A stretch of DNA of 64,000 bases from Zychaea mexicana. Taxonomy: Eukaryota; Mucoromycota; Mucoromycetes; Mucorales; Lichtheimiaceae. The stretch lies in the NCBI RefSeq assembly GCF_025766255.1, contig NW_026516745.1, forward strand, positions 140,758 to 204,757. Reading direction: 5' to 3'. Position numbers and translations under genes: made by a program. This document shows positions 46,101 through 56,640 of this stretch, in pieces; positions within the stretch are counted from its first letter, which is position 1; every line of letters begins with the position of its first letter. The notes under the pieces are model-generated. The model was not told the origin of the DNA. It ran no database searches and saw only the letters and a list, made by a program, of their open reading frames with translations.

Positions 46101-48011
46101 ATATGTGCGCATGTGGGAGGCCACGTTTCTGAAACTCGACAGTGTGAACGTGTGCAACGACATCGCCCAAGACCATGTTCTTCGTGAGATCTTCCATCAG
46201 CTGCTTCAATTTCAGTCTAAAAACACGTGCAGTGATATCAGGGCGATCAGGGGCACGCTGTCCCAGTAAAAGGGAATCTTGAATTTCTAGCCAGTTCGGA
46301 TTGCAGGTGAAAGTAACGAAAAGGTCAGGTTTGCCAAAGCGACGCACAATGCTCATGGCATCTTGGTACAGCTGCTGCATATGGCGTGGAGAGCCGATAA
46401 ATGATGACGGCAAGATAACACGTCTTCCAACGCTGGTCAAGTCATTATCACCCACGTTCATTGCGTCTACAACATTGCGGTAAAGATCGGAGCGCAATCG
46501 ATCTTGGTTCAGGCGTATGAATCCCAAGCGGTTGGATTCCATTTTCGCATATATATCAACGATGAATTGTTGGAATAACTTTCCGAATCGATGTAAATCG
46601 TTGGCATCAGCATCACCATCAGCACCGTCACGAACCATGAGGCGGTATTTGTACCACTCCATTATGGTAATGTCATGATTATTTGAGTTTGCGTTAATCG
46701 CCCACCCTTCATCACCTAAAGTAATCTCAATACAACAAAATACTAATAGACAGTGCTAATAATTGCAGGGACGAACCTTGAGGGAAAAGCAAAACATATT
46801 GAAGTGCATCATAGAAGCGATGCATTTCGCTAATTCTTTGCAACTCATTGGATCTTGTTCTCAACACAATATCGCGCGGGCCAGCATCCTCGTTGTTGTT
46901 TTCCACGATAAGGATACCAATTTCATTGGCAGTTGGCGCGTTGTAACGTCGACGGTCTGGAGTATTCTCTGATCTGATGAGCATTCTAACATTGTCAACC
47001 CCTTGGTCGCGGGCAATTTCGTTCATATCTTGGAAGGATTCGACAAAAGGATTGATACGATGCATTACGGCCTGTAATTGGCGTAGAGTGGAATCATTAA
47101 GGCGTACAGGGGAAACGGCGTGTCGATTGGCAATTTCAGTGGATGGATCGTGCACGTAAATTTGAGCAAAGGCGGGTCTATTATTTTCAGCCGGTAGCAA
47201 TGAACCTATGCGATGGTAGACACTTCCATGAATTCGGAAATTGTACGCTCCACCACGCGAATTAGCAACAGTTTGATCAACGTTGACACCAAGAGATGTG
47301 AAGCTTAGAACACTGTTGTATACTCGGATGTTGGTACGAAAGTCCTCAGCAGCAGCATCAGTACCACGTAGCAATTGTGAAATCTCTGGAGGTGTTGGAT
47401 TGAGGGGTGGGAGCTCAACCGACCCTTGTTGGCAGCAAAGATTGAAACGTGGCGTACGGAGAGAGCTATGAGATACACGCTCTTGGATCCAAAGGCGAGC
47501 ATGGCAGTTACTACATTCAGTATCCATGGAACCAATGAAATGGCGCAGTGGATGGGAGTTTGTGGAAACGCGGGCAATACTATGAAGCTAAATTATAACG
47601 GCGTCATCAGTAATCATCAGTGTCATTGTGAAGATCCAAATAGTAACTAACGTTTTCTTGCTCGATCTGGTTTGCAGGATTATTAGGACAGCTTCTGTGC
47701 GTGCGTCTCAAATGACCCTCTTGTCCACAGCTTGAGCATACATGAACTGGAGCAGCAGTAGGTGTAGTGAGATTCTCGTTGTTTGACGGATTATTAGGGC
47801 AATCACGATGTGACCTTCGTGAGTGACCCTCTTGCCCACAACTGGAACAGACAGGCACAGCTTCTGGCGCTTCGCGAACAATGTCGAAATCGCGCTCATC
47901 AATCTCATTGTTTTGGCGCATTGCCAATCTAGAAGGATTGTTTAGGCAATCACGATGAGTTACGCATTGGTGGCCCGGCAAACCGCAAGAGTTACAAATG
48001 GGTGTTGACAT
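43138..48011 (-). CDS. Helitron Rep/Pif1-like helicase, four exons, 1550 aa
   Basis: Exons 48011-47652, 47587-46777, 46715-44212 and 44115-43138 join in phase with no internal stop, ending at TAA 43138-43140. The N-terminus has three CxxCG..GH..(S)H..C zinc-knuckle-like repeats (CSSCGQEGHSRRSHRDCPNN). A Cys-rich segment (CSNCHARLWIQE) and the Helitron N-terminal domain follow. The HUH nuclease has VEFQKRGLPHAHILL, and the Rep tyrosine region is IKYVYKYFYKGHDRA. The Pif1 helicase shows VDGPGGTRKTYLFNAIL, IIIWDEASM, VVFGSDFRQVLPVIP and MTINKAQGQTFDSVGLYL. It should nick, unwind and copy the element by rolling circle. One oddity: the Walker A motif has Arg (AGA, 44575-44577) in place of the last invariant Gly (GPGGTGKT in relatives), which should cripple ATP binding. 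Confidence 0.92.
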
Positions 48012-48110
48012 GTCAGAGAGTTAAAAGTAAAAGAACGTTTGACTATTACTGCGTTGGGATCAAAAAAAAAAAAAACTTTTGCGGGACGTTCTCCCCCGCG
48101 AGCCCTCCCG

Positions 48111-48128
48111 TTGGGGTGTACCCCCCAA
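48111..48128. other. Hairpin near the Helitron 5' side
   Basis: TTGGGG, TGTACC, CCCCAA within a G/C-rich segment that ends in CGCTTCGCTCG, mirroring the left side. Confidence 0.4.
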
Positions 48129-48221
48129 CCACACTTCCTTCTAAACCCGAACTCACTCGCTTCGCTCGTTTACTTAAGGCATAAATATGACAAACTAAAG
48201 TTTATTATAACAAAAAAAAAA

Positions 48222-48460
48222 CTATTTCTTGGTTTTCTCCATAGCGTGCTGTTTCTTCTGGTGAAATTCTACAATTGCTTCGTCGATTTGACCCATGCAC
48301 GCGTTTGGTTCCATATACAGAGTCTTGTAGCTGAATGCGAGGTGCTTGATTCCAGTGGGGTAGGCCTCACGTATAGACTCGTAGTGAGTACTTTTGCCCA
48401 GATCTCTTCATCTGTAGGGCGTGGCGGATACTTGTTTGTTGTTGTTGCTGCCATGTTCAA
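48222..48460 (-). pseudogene. Small unknown ORF (~75 codons) with one frameshift
   Basis: The minus-strand ATG at 48454 (or 48460) starts MAATTTNKYPPRPTDEEIWA. Near 48390 the likely frame changes by one base to HYESIREAYPTGIKHLAFSY, then KTLYMEPNACMGQIDEAIVE, ending FHQKKQHAMEKTKK at TAG 48222-48224. The composition after the shift looks like a real small protein with a helical end. It lies just outside the Helitron's presumed 5' end, inside the outer TIR element. Family not recognised. Confidence 0.4.
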
Positions 48461-48882
48461 TTTAGATCGCTAAATTACTGAAATAAAAAAAAGAAAAGAA
48501 AAAACGTGTTGTGTAGCAAGCAATTTATACACACCTCCGCAGAAGAGAGGATAAAATATCTGGCAGAGGAACACATATTTCCTTTTTTGTGTAATATGTA
48601 ACTTTTATTATTTTAATAAGATAGATAATAATTAGTGAAATTAATTTTTGGTTTAAAAAAATAGTTACCTTGAACAATAACAGATAGACCCATTATAAAG
48701 ATTTCATTGAAATATATGCCTCCTCTCACCACCCTTCATCGTTTCTCACCACCCACCATGCCATTTCACCTCTAAAAAGCTAGTCACTACCCGAGGGGTG
48801 GTGCAGGTGGGGTGGTGCAAATAGCCGTTTCCGCCTCTAGTGGCTGACCTTGAAATCCCAAAAAAATTGTGGGGGGGAACAC

Positions 48883-49584
48883 CAATTCCCTTATTCCGGC
48901 ACAAAAATAAGAGTTGGTAGTTCCCCCCCACAATTTTTTTGAAGTTTAAGGTCAGCCGCCAGAGACACTGTACTGGGCAGCAGAGGGGCATTTGACAAAG
49001 TGCTTATTCTGCCCCAAATTTAACTTTGAAAGTCAGTTGCGAGAGAGTGTAAAGACAGTTAAAAAAAACCGTTAAAGTGTACTTGTCATCTTGTTTCATA
49101 AGAGAATTGTATATTTCAACTATATGAAAGGTAAGTAAAAAGAGAACGGGAGAGGCAAGACCTTACTACTACAATAAGAAAAACAAAAATGGAGGTGAAA
49201 AAGGAAGTTGTAAAGAAGTAATAATAACAAACCAAGTTTATTTCTTATATGAAAAGTGGTTTGTTTTTTACCTCCATTTTTGTTTCTCCTCTTGTAGTGG
49301 TAAGATCTTGCCCCTCCCATTCTCTCTTTACTTACCTTTCATATGGTTGAAATATACAATTCTCTTATGAAACAAGATGACAAGTACACTTTAACGGTTT
49401 TTTTTAACTGTCTTTACACTCTCTCGCAACTGACTTTCAAAGTTAAATTTGGGGCAGAATAAGTACTTTGTCAAATGCCCCTCTGCTGCCCAGTACAGTG
49501 TCTCTGGCGGCTGACCTTAAACTTCAAAAAAATTGAGTGGGGGGAACTACCAACTCTTATTTTTGTGCCAGAATAAGGGAATTG
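48883..49584. mobile_element. 702-bp foldback (MULE-type MITE) inserted in the outer element's right TIR
   Basis: Nearly the whole element is an inverted repeat: arms of about 330 bp (CAATTCCCTTATTCYGGCAC at each end) around a centre near 49233. A 9-bp duplication GGGGAACAC flanks it (48874-48882 and 49585-49593). Removing it and one duplication reconstitutes the outer element's right TIR. No coding capacity; it presumably moves with a MULE transposase. Confidence 0.9.
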
Positions 49585-49638
49585 GGGGAACACCCAACTC
49601 TTATTTCTGGGCCGGAATAAGGGAATTGGAGAAGAATG

Positions 49639-50820
49639 ACATAATACTGATTACTAAATGATTTTGCTGTAGGAATAAAAAGAACACTCTAAGAATATAA
49701 AAAGGGCTAAGTATAATTTTTCCAACCAGTATCTCATCTTCCTCAACTTTATCCATTTTTATAGTGTATACTGTCTCAAACCATGAATAAATTTGATCAC
49801 CGACATGAAAAAAAAGTAATCCTATCAGGGCTGTCTGAAATGAAGTTATCGATATTCTGCGACGTAGAACATGTTTATAAAGGTATTCTTAACACATTGT
49901 ACGTTTTTGTTTTTTGAGAAAAGCATTTCTCATTGCTCTGATAGCCTTTGAAGTTTTGTCAGGATATGAAAAGTTACTAAGTATATAGGTGTTTTTTAGT
50001 TAATCTATCCTTAAGTATCTCTCCTTTCATGTACCATAGCTCATCTATTATTATTGCTATTGCTATAAAACTTTGTAGGCATATATATATGATGTATATA
50101 TATCTAAATATGCTTTTATAGAAGACAGGCACATTGCTTATTTTAGACATTACATATGAGGATGTATAAAAGTCACTGAAAGTGGCTTTATTTAAGGTGT
50201 ATTAAGACCTCTAGAAGGTGCAATATTGTAGCTAAAGAGCTATAAATTGCAGTACATGTACCTACCATGTATAGCAACAACATACTAAAACGGCAATAGC
50301 AGTCACATGGCCACTGAAGCTGCCTTATATAGACTACTATTTTTGTGAGCTTATTTTTGGTCTAAACATACACTCCAGAAGTATGGTAGTCAAACCCCCA
50401 CTGGAGTTGGCAAGCGATTTCAGAGGCACTGAAAGCACACTGAAAGTGGTACTTTCAGAGTGCTTTCAGAGTGCTTTCATGATGGCTTTCAGAGTACTTT
50501 CAGAGTACACTGAATGACCGTTTTGTTTACGGGTGATACACATCTCCTGCATACCATTCATAGCTTCTTACTGGTTGGGGAGATGTTTAAGCGGCACAGT
50601 GACATTGGCGAGTTCGTGGCTTCCTATGCATTAAGGCTTGCTAATGATTCGTTAGGAGAAAAAAACTTCCATTCCCTTTATCCAATTCTATTTCCTTAAA
50701 AACCACTCATACACCCCTTTTCATTTGCTCAAAATTGCTCACACAGAGGGCATGTCGGTTTGTCTCTATATTACTTTACATCTGGTGATTTTATATTATC
50801 GGCTGAGTTTTCAAAATCAG
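49639..50820. other. AT-rich non-coding region with a CTTTCAGAG repeat
   Basis: No gene seen. At 50420-50515 the motif RCTTTCAGAGT recurs about five times alongside ACTGAAAGY in the opposite sense (cruciform-prone). A small open stretch at 50514-50699 has no family likeness. Confidence 0.45.
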
Positions 50821-50912
50821 TATTAAATTTAATTATCAAAAAAAAAGTGAATTTTTTTTTAATATAAAAATAAATACATCAAACTTCTCTTGGTATTTAC
50901 AGAAATTTAAAA

Positions 50913-51416
50913 ATGGTCATACTTAATACTGATATTACTATAAACAAAGATAATATAATTAATTATATACAAAATATAATGAAACAAGTTATTGATAATT
51001 ATTTTGAAGATGAAGTATTGGTTTCAAAAAAAGAAGACAAAAAAAGATTAATGCAAAAAATTATGAAAGATGAAATAAGTTACAATCAAAGTAGTAATCA
51101 TTTCTGGTATATGATTAGTAGCGATAATTATTGTACTCATATATATAAAAAAGGAAAAAATGATGGTCATATGTGCCAGAAAAAAATAAATACTAACATA
51201 GGTAACAATAAGCCTGATTATCTATGTTGTATTCATAGTAAGATTCATATACCTAAGAAAAAAAATAAAAAAGTAATAGAAAAAAATAAAAAAGTGATAG
51301 AAAAAAATAAAAAAGATATTAAGAAGGTGTTTAAAAAGAAAAGAACAAAGAAAATTTTCATATGTAATGGTGGATATATGAACTTTGGAAAAATAATAGA
51401 AAAATTACTTGAATAA
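50913..51416 (+). CDS. AT-rich virus-like Cys/His protein, 167 aa
   Basis: An uninterrupted ORF with extreme A/T-rich codons (AAA, AAT, ATA), unlike its neighbours, ending at TAA. The central segment has a Cys/His pattern (CTHIYKKGKNDGHMC then YLCCIHSKIH) of a kind I associate with small zinc-binding proteins of large DNA viruses. A Lys-rich tail of repeated VIEKNKK units follows. No intron. It starts 50 bp after a poly-A/T-rich leader. Function unknown; the viral likeness is from composition and motif, not from a search. It faces the chromodomain ORF now at 56187-56480, from which the MULE separated it. Confidence 0.55.
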   Translation: MVILNTDITINKDNIINYIQNIMKQVIDNYFEDEVLVSKKEDKKRLMQKIMKDEISYNQSSNHFWYMISSDNYCTHIYKKGKNDGHMCQKKINTNIGNNKPDYLCCIHSKIHIPKKKNKKVIEKNKKVIEKNKKDIKKVFKKKRTKKIFICNGGYMNFGKIIEKLLE

Positions 51417-51471
51417 ATTAAAATAAAAAAAAATATTTTTAATCTCTTTAAATTATAGGGTAGGGTATCAC

Positions 51472-52328
51472 CAAGTTCCTTATTCTGCCCCGACTTTAAC
51501 TTTGGCCCCCCCCCCCGTTTTCAATTTTTTTGAAAGTCAGATAGGTGAAGGGTAGCAGGCACAGAATAAAGGGACTTGGAGAAAAAATTGAGTACAGCAG
51601 TATATGTTTTGTCAGCGATTCGAGATGAAGTTGGATTCAACACGTAATTATAATATATGCGGTGAGATGGAGGTAAGAACAAACGTATATATTAGATATA
51701 CATAGGTGTGTGCGCGCATGTGTGTTTGTTGGTATAGCATTGCGGTAAAAACGAAGGCCTTTCTTGTCTTTATTCTTGCTCCAAACGCACACGATCATTT
51801 TGCCGATTCCTTTTACCATCGACGTCGACGCTTCTACCATTCAATAATCCAAACGTCGATGGCCCTTGATGAACGACGAAAAACATACAAGAACTTGTTA
51901 CGGCGTGTTAGTACTCGATGCCCAAATACTTTTACAATACTCGTTTCCATACCTCGCGTATAAACACATACAATGTCCAGCCCGTTTGGCATTCGCCATC
52001 TCAAGGAATGGTCAAGGCTTATTTATTGTAATCTACAATGCTGATGGTAAGTGCTGCAAGTGTTTTCTAAGTTTTTATAATTATAAAGGGTGCACAAGTG
52101 TCTAATATTACTACTGTTCCTTGCTCTATCATACCGCCTCTTTCATTTCAGCAACCAGCAAAGATATTGGTGCAGCTAATGGGTACGCAGATCTTATGAA
52201 AGAATGGGTGGGATGCACATCCATTATGCTATTGAGCGGTCTATGTTATGTTACATACTGCACTTATTTTATAGCCCCGGAAACGTGCTCCCTCAAAGGA
52301 TAGTATCAGTGGTTGGATATAGGAGGGA
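51472..52328. repeat. MULE left TIR (857 bp)
   Basis: Matches the reverse complement of 55077-56158 nearly throughout (for example GTGTGTTTGTTGGTATAGC, CATTATGCTATTGAGCGGTC) and ends at AGGAGGGA. The short reading frames in it are mirrored in the other arm and are not genes. Confidence 0.9.
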
Positions 52329-52470
52329 CAAAAGAAAAGAGTGGGATTGTCTCTCATCGTTTGTATTGTAAGTACTTTATGAAAGCAATAATAGGTGATA
52401 CTTTATATAGTTGGCTGATAATTTATACGATATATTTATAGATAATAAGATGAAATAAAGGAAATGGTGA

Positions 52471-54814
52471 TCAAGAATTGTTTTGGCGGTGGAAGTTGGC
52501 ATTGGATGGTAGGGATAGGATGTTGTTTAGATCGGTTTTGACGCTCGATGCATCTTCAGCAAGTTTAGTCATTCGGGCCATTACAGCATCAACAGAATCA
52601 GCTTCTTGCCCATCGTGAACAGTGGATTTCTCCAGAAGGCGCCTTATTGCTGTTGTTTCCTGTGATATCTGTTAGTAAATGTCCTTGAGCTTATCCATTG
52701 GCGTTGGAAGACGTTGACCTTGGTGCGGCAGTGCTTGAGACGTTGATCCAGTGGCATGCTCGATCCAATATTAGTGGGTGGCCATAGATGGACGTACAGT
52801 GCCGGTTTTTACATGCTGTTCCACCAAAAACATGTGCTTACAAGGGAGCAACGATCTATCAAACTTTGGACACGAGCAAGAAATGAGTTGGCTATTACGT
52901 GAAATGACCTATTAGAATAGATAGTATATAAAGTAAGTAATAAGAGTAAGAAATGAAACATGGAAATGACTATATGAAAAATCGATTTACATTGTAAGTA
53001 GTGCTGCTGTCAACAAAGGATTGAACTGTATACTTCGTTGCAGACACCACATGGACTTTTGATGGGAGCTCTGCACGATTCACTTTTTCGGCTTCTTGTT
53101 CTTCTTTACGCATAGCGTGCTCATAAGGACCCATTTTGCCAACGTTCGCGAGTAGCCGTTTTACCTCCTTAAGGATATCAAACGCCACATCAGAAGAAAG
53201 AATTTCAAGCAAAACATCAAGTCGATGCAAGCGTTTGCGTTTCAAATATTCTGTCTTCAACTGATTATGCCAGGTTTCGATATAGTTATTCGTTTGCATA
53301 TTGGTGTATACTGTTGGCTGAAAGCACGCCGCCCAACGCTGATATCCACTGCCACCTAGACTGTCAACCCATTCGCGTACGAAATACACATGGAAGGATG
53401 GCTGCGTTTTCTCCATTTCACTAAGGAATGACTGGAAAATCGACGTAAATTTCTCCTTGTCTTTTTCGTACATGATTTCATCCAAACGACCACGGATATA
53501 TTCTCTGGCTTGCACAATCGTACGACCTCTCATGCCAACAACCTTGGATTGAACATTTTTATTCCACGCGTGCTTAACATGCCATAGGCAATGTTAAATC
53601 GTTGATTGCGCCCAAACTGATTTGATGGCGTTGTCTTCGGCGAAATCACGATCGATCGTAAAGAGAGTAGGATCAAGTCCGAGAGAAGCCAATGACTGGA
53701 ACCAACTGATCAGAGGAGTCGATGACGTATCAGTGGTCAGCAAGTATGAAACAGGAACGCCACGGCCAACTACAGGGTGACGAATAACCATCGTGTATAG
53801 GACACATTCAGGATATTGGGAGACGTCATGGGTTGCATCCAAACAGATAAACCTTCCAGAGGTACCTAACAAAAGTTCTTTTGCCATGGAGCAACAAATC
53901 CGAAAGCAAAGTGCTCTTTCGAAAGCTGTTGGCTAGGAGTTCTGGCATTTGTTGTGTAGCTAGGATTAGCACCAATCCAAACATGATAGCCTTGGGAGCG
54001 GAAATCATTGAGCCATGCTTCAACTGAAGCAAAATCATCTTCAGCTTTCGAGTACAATTCCTGCCGATATCTATAATATATATTATTGACATCAACAGTA
54101 TTGATGTGTGCTGCACGGCTGCTGCTCGGCAATGCTTGATATTCATGCTGCAGGTACATTCTGATATCACCAATGTTATATCCTTTGCGCAATTCTTCCA
54201 AGATTCGTTGGTTGACCTCTGGTGTATTTCGCAGGTATTGTACATCTTCAACGCTGCCGGGTGTATGGCCAGTATGGTCACCAGTATACTCAAAATGAGC
54301 ATAGCTAGGATCATCAGCATAGCAAGTGACCTTAAGCTTAGCTGTGCATCCAACTTGCTTGCTTTTTTTCTGAACTGGACGTCGCTTAACACCATCTACA
54401 TCGTAGTTCTCTTGATCGAGTTCCACAGTACTGGAGCTCAGAGTTGCACGATGGCAGCGGTAACGGATCGTCCAAAGCTTCGTCACCTTGCGCTGTCGTT
54501 TTGGCTCATGAACGCCTACTGCATCATGTGTAAACATTTGTGCTAAATTTTCTATTTTATGCGTGTCTATATTAACCTTCGCCTGCCGCTTCTGCTTTCT
54601 TCTGCTTCTTCGCTTCCTCATCCTCGCGGGACCACTTGTCTTTGTACACCCAGCATTCACCAGTTTCCTGTGGTTGCTGCTTTAAGCGTTGCTCCCACAC
54701 AAGACAGGCAACTTTTTCAGGGCGCGCCTGGGCAAGGTTGGCCGAGATCAAAACTGGGAGGGTAGTAGTAGTAGTAGTAGGAGTAATAGTTGAAGCGTTT
54801 GGGATGTTGCTCAT
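52471..54814 (-). pseudogene. MULE transposase, three exons, one frameshift and three TAA stops
   Basis: Exons 54814-54577, 54518-52991 and 52908-52471 join in phase once a one-base loss near 53870 is allowed for (FVAPWQK then ELLLGTSGRFICLDATHD). Exon 1 encodes a FAR1-like start (CWVYKDKWSREDEE). Exon 2 encodes KLWTIRYRCHRA, a zinc-binding stretch (GCTAKLKV...HTGH) and the MULE core: FAFGFVAPWQ, CLDATHD (first Asp), LFTIDRDFAEDNAI (second Asp) and CLWHVKHAW. Exon 3 encodes a SWIM finger (CSCPKF...LPCKHMFLV). Stops are TAA 53594-53596 (in STI-stop-HCLWHV), TAA 52771-52773 and TAA 52672-52674; the true end is TGA 52471-52473. Because the TIRs and target duplication are intact, it may still move if another copy supplies transposase. 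Confidence 0.88.
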
Positions 54815-55076
54815 GTTTGAGATTTCGAGATGTAGGTATGAGATCAGGAATCATGAACAAGAAACGTGTACAACATTGTCAGTATTGCCTTTTTAATAAT
54901 CTGACATAACAACTGATTCCACAATACTACATATTCGATGAAAAAACCGTTTTTTTGTCACTTCAATGCTATATCTAAAGCACTTTGAATAAAGGTACCT
55001 AATCACTGCATCATTATATATTCTTCATGTACTACCAATTATTTATTAAAAGCGACTACTGTATACGGTTTTTTTA

Positions 55077-56158
55077 TCCCTCCTATATCCAACCACTGAT
55101 ACTATCCTTTGAGGGAGCACGTTTCCGGGGCTATAAAATAAGTGCAGTATGTAACATAACATAGACCGCTCAATAGCATAATGGATGTGCATCCCACCCA
55201 TTCTTTCATAAGATCTGCGTACCCATTAGCTGCACCGATATCTTTGCTGGTTGCTGAAATGAAAGAGGCGGTATGATAGAGCAAGGAACAGTAGTAATAT
55301 TAGACACTTGTGCACCCTTTATAATTATAAAAACTTAGAAAACACTTGCAGCACTTACCATCAGCATTGTAGATTACAATAAATAAGCCTTGACCATTCC
55401 TTGAGATGGCGAATGCCAAACGGGCTGGACATTGTATGTGTTTATACGCGAGGTATGGAAACGAGTATTGTAAAAGTATTTGCGCATCGAGTACCAACAC
55501 GCCGTAACAAGTTCTTGTATGTTTTTCGTCGTTCATCAAGGGCCATCGACGTTTGGATTATTGAATAGTGGAAGCGTCGACGTCGATGGTAAAAGGAATC
55601 GGCAAAATGATCGTGTGCGTTTGGAGCAAGAACAAAGACAAGAAAGGCCTTCATTTTTACCGCAATGCTATACCAACAAACACACACGCGCGCACACACC
55701 TATGTATATCCAATATATACGTTCGTTCTTACCTCCATCTCACCGCATATATTATAATTACGTGTTGAATCCAACTTCATCTCGAATTGCTGTTACAGTT
55801 GTGTCTATTAGAATTGATTTGAGCAGGCCTGACAGTGAGCGTTAGTAAAAAAGTGCAGATGCTTATTTCTGCCGCAAATCATAATTGCTCTCCCTGTACT
55901 ATTTACTACTGCTCCCCGTTCTCAATGAGCTTTACGATTTACAGATGCACTTTCATAATTACCTTGTCTCAAGATGAATGGCAGACCATATAGTTACAAT
56001 GCTTTTTTTTGATCGCTGACAGAACATATACTGCTGCACTCAATTTTTTCTCCAAGTCCCTTTATTCTGTGCCTGCTACCCTTCACCTATCTGACTTTCA
56101 AAAAAATTGAAAACTGGGGGGGGCCCAAAGTTAAAGTCGGGGCAGAATAAGGAACTTG
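55077..56158. repeat. MULE right TIR (1082 bp)
   Basis: Inverted copy of 51472-52328 plus about 224 bp (55789-56012) absent from the left arm. The breakpoint in the left arm falls at CAGCGA/TTCGAGATG. Confidence 0.88.
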
Positions 56159-56186
56159 GGGTATCACACTTTTTATTTGGGATGAA

Positions 56187-56480
56187 CTATTGGATATTTT
56201 TATCTTTCAAATATTGGTTTATAATATCTTTTGTATTAAATTCTGATTGTTTAACCCAAGTATTATCCCCATTACTATAACCACACCATTTTACATAGAA
56301 AATATATTTACCATTATTATCTATCATATGATTTAAAATTTGTTCAACTTCATATACATCTTCTTTATTTTTATTTTTATTTCGTTTTCTTTTTTTAGAT
56401 GAATCTTGTAAAACATCATTATTTTCTATATCCATTTCTTTATCATCTATTTCAATATCTTCAATATTAAGGTCTAACAC
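56187..56480 (-). CDS. Small AT-rich chromodomain protein, 97 aa
   Basis: An intronless ORF with Asp/Glu-rich N-terminus, a basic KKRKRNKNKNK patch, and a C-terminal chromodomain (VEQILNHMIDNNGKYIFYVK, WCGYSNGDNTWVKQSEF) with the aromatic residues needed for methyl-lysine binding (Tyr/Trp). Codon use is as A/T-rich as in the 50913-51416 ORF, and both belong to the same island. Chromodomains end some integrases of retroelements and large DNA transposons, so this could be a free-standing or truncated integrase tail. Source unknown. Confidence 0.6.
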   Translation of the reverse strand: MLDLNIEDIEIDDKEMDIENNDVLQDSSKKRKRNKNKNKEDVYEVEQILNHMIDNNGKYIFYVKWCGYSNGDNTWVKQSEFNTKDIINQYLKDKNIQ

Positions 56481-56640
56481 TAGGTGGGTAGGGGAATATC
56501 ACTAGGTGAAAAACAGGGTGATATCCAGGTGATATTAGGGTGATAGGTATATTTCACCAGGTTTTTTAACATGGTGATATTTTTGTAGAAACCTGGTGAA
56601 ATGTAACATATCACCATGTTTTGAGCATGGTGATATTTTG

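Larger units (their letters stand above)
42665..48185 (-). mobile_element. Helitron with intact replicase/helicase reading frame
   Basis: A four-exon gene for a Rep-Pif1 protein lies between two G/C-rich segments with strong hairpins and shared CGCTTCGCTCG motifs (42680-42800 and 48090-48170). Orientation is minus, so the 5' end is on the right. Exact ends could not be fixed; I did not find an unambiguous TC start or CTRR end. It sits inside the outer TIR element. Confidence 0.7.
41735..49628. mobile_element. Outer MULE-like TIR element (7.9 kb) carrying a Helitron
   Basis: Left end CAATTCCCTTATTCCGGCCC at 41735; the right end is its reverse complement at 49628. A 10-bp duplication GAGAAGAATG flanks both (41725-41734 and 49629-49638). 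The inverted ends match for about 87 bp (through GGATTTCAAGGTCAGCCACT). The right end is interrupted by the 702-bp foldback element. Duplication length and termini resemble the complete MULE at 51472-56158 (CAAGTTCCTTATTCTGCC, 9 bp), so I place it in the same superfamily as a non-autonomous member. Between 41850 and 42660 I see only weakly coding-like sequence. Confidence 0.75.
51472..56158. mobile_element. MULE (Mutator-like) element, 4687 bp with long TIRs
   Basis: Ends CAAGTTCCTTATTCTGCCCC and its reverse complement; 9-bp duplication GGGTATCAC at 51463-51471 and 56159-56167. TIRs are 857 bp (left) and 1082 bp (right). Inside is a MULE transposase gene on the minus strand with a few inactivating changes. 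Target duplication length and a SWIM finger fit the Mutator superfamily. Confidence 0.92.

Noticed and set aside
51637..52303. Small genes at both ends of the MULE
   Set aside because: The same frames occur mirrored in the two TIR arms and do not resemble proteins; they are part of the long inverted repeats.
573..54000. Nuclear genetic code with UAA and UAG read as glutamine
   Set aside because: The Helitron (1550 codons), copy 2 transposase (987) and partner (288) use only CAA/CAG and no internal TAR. Both transposase copies end at the same conserved TAA. Broken loci also show TGA stops, frameshifts and an exon loss. Decay by C-to-T explains this better, though the pattern itself is kept as a finding.
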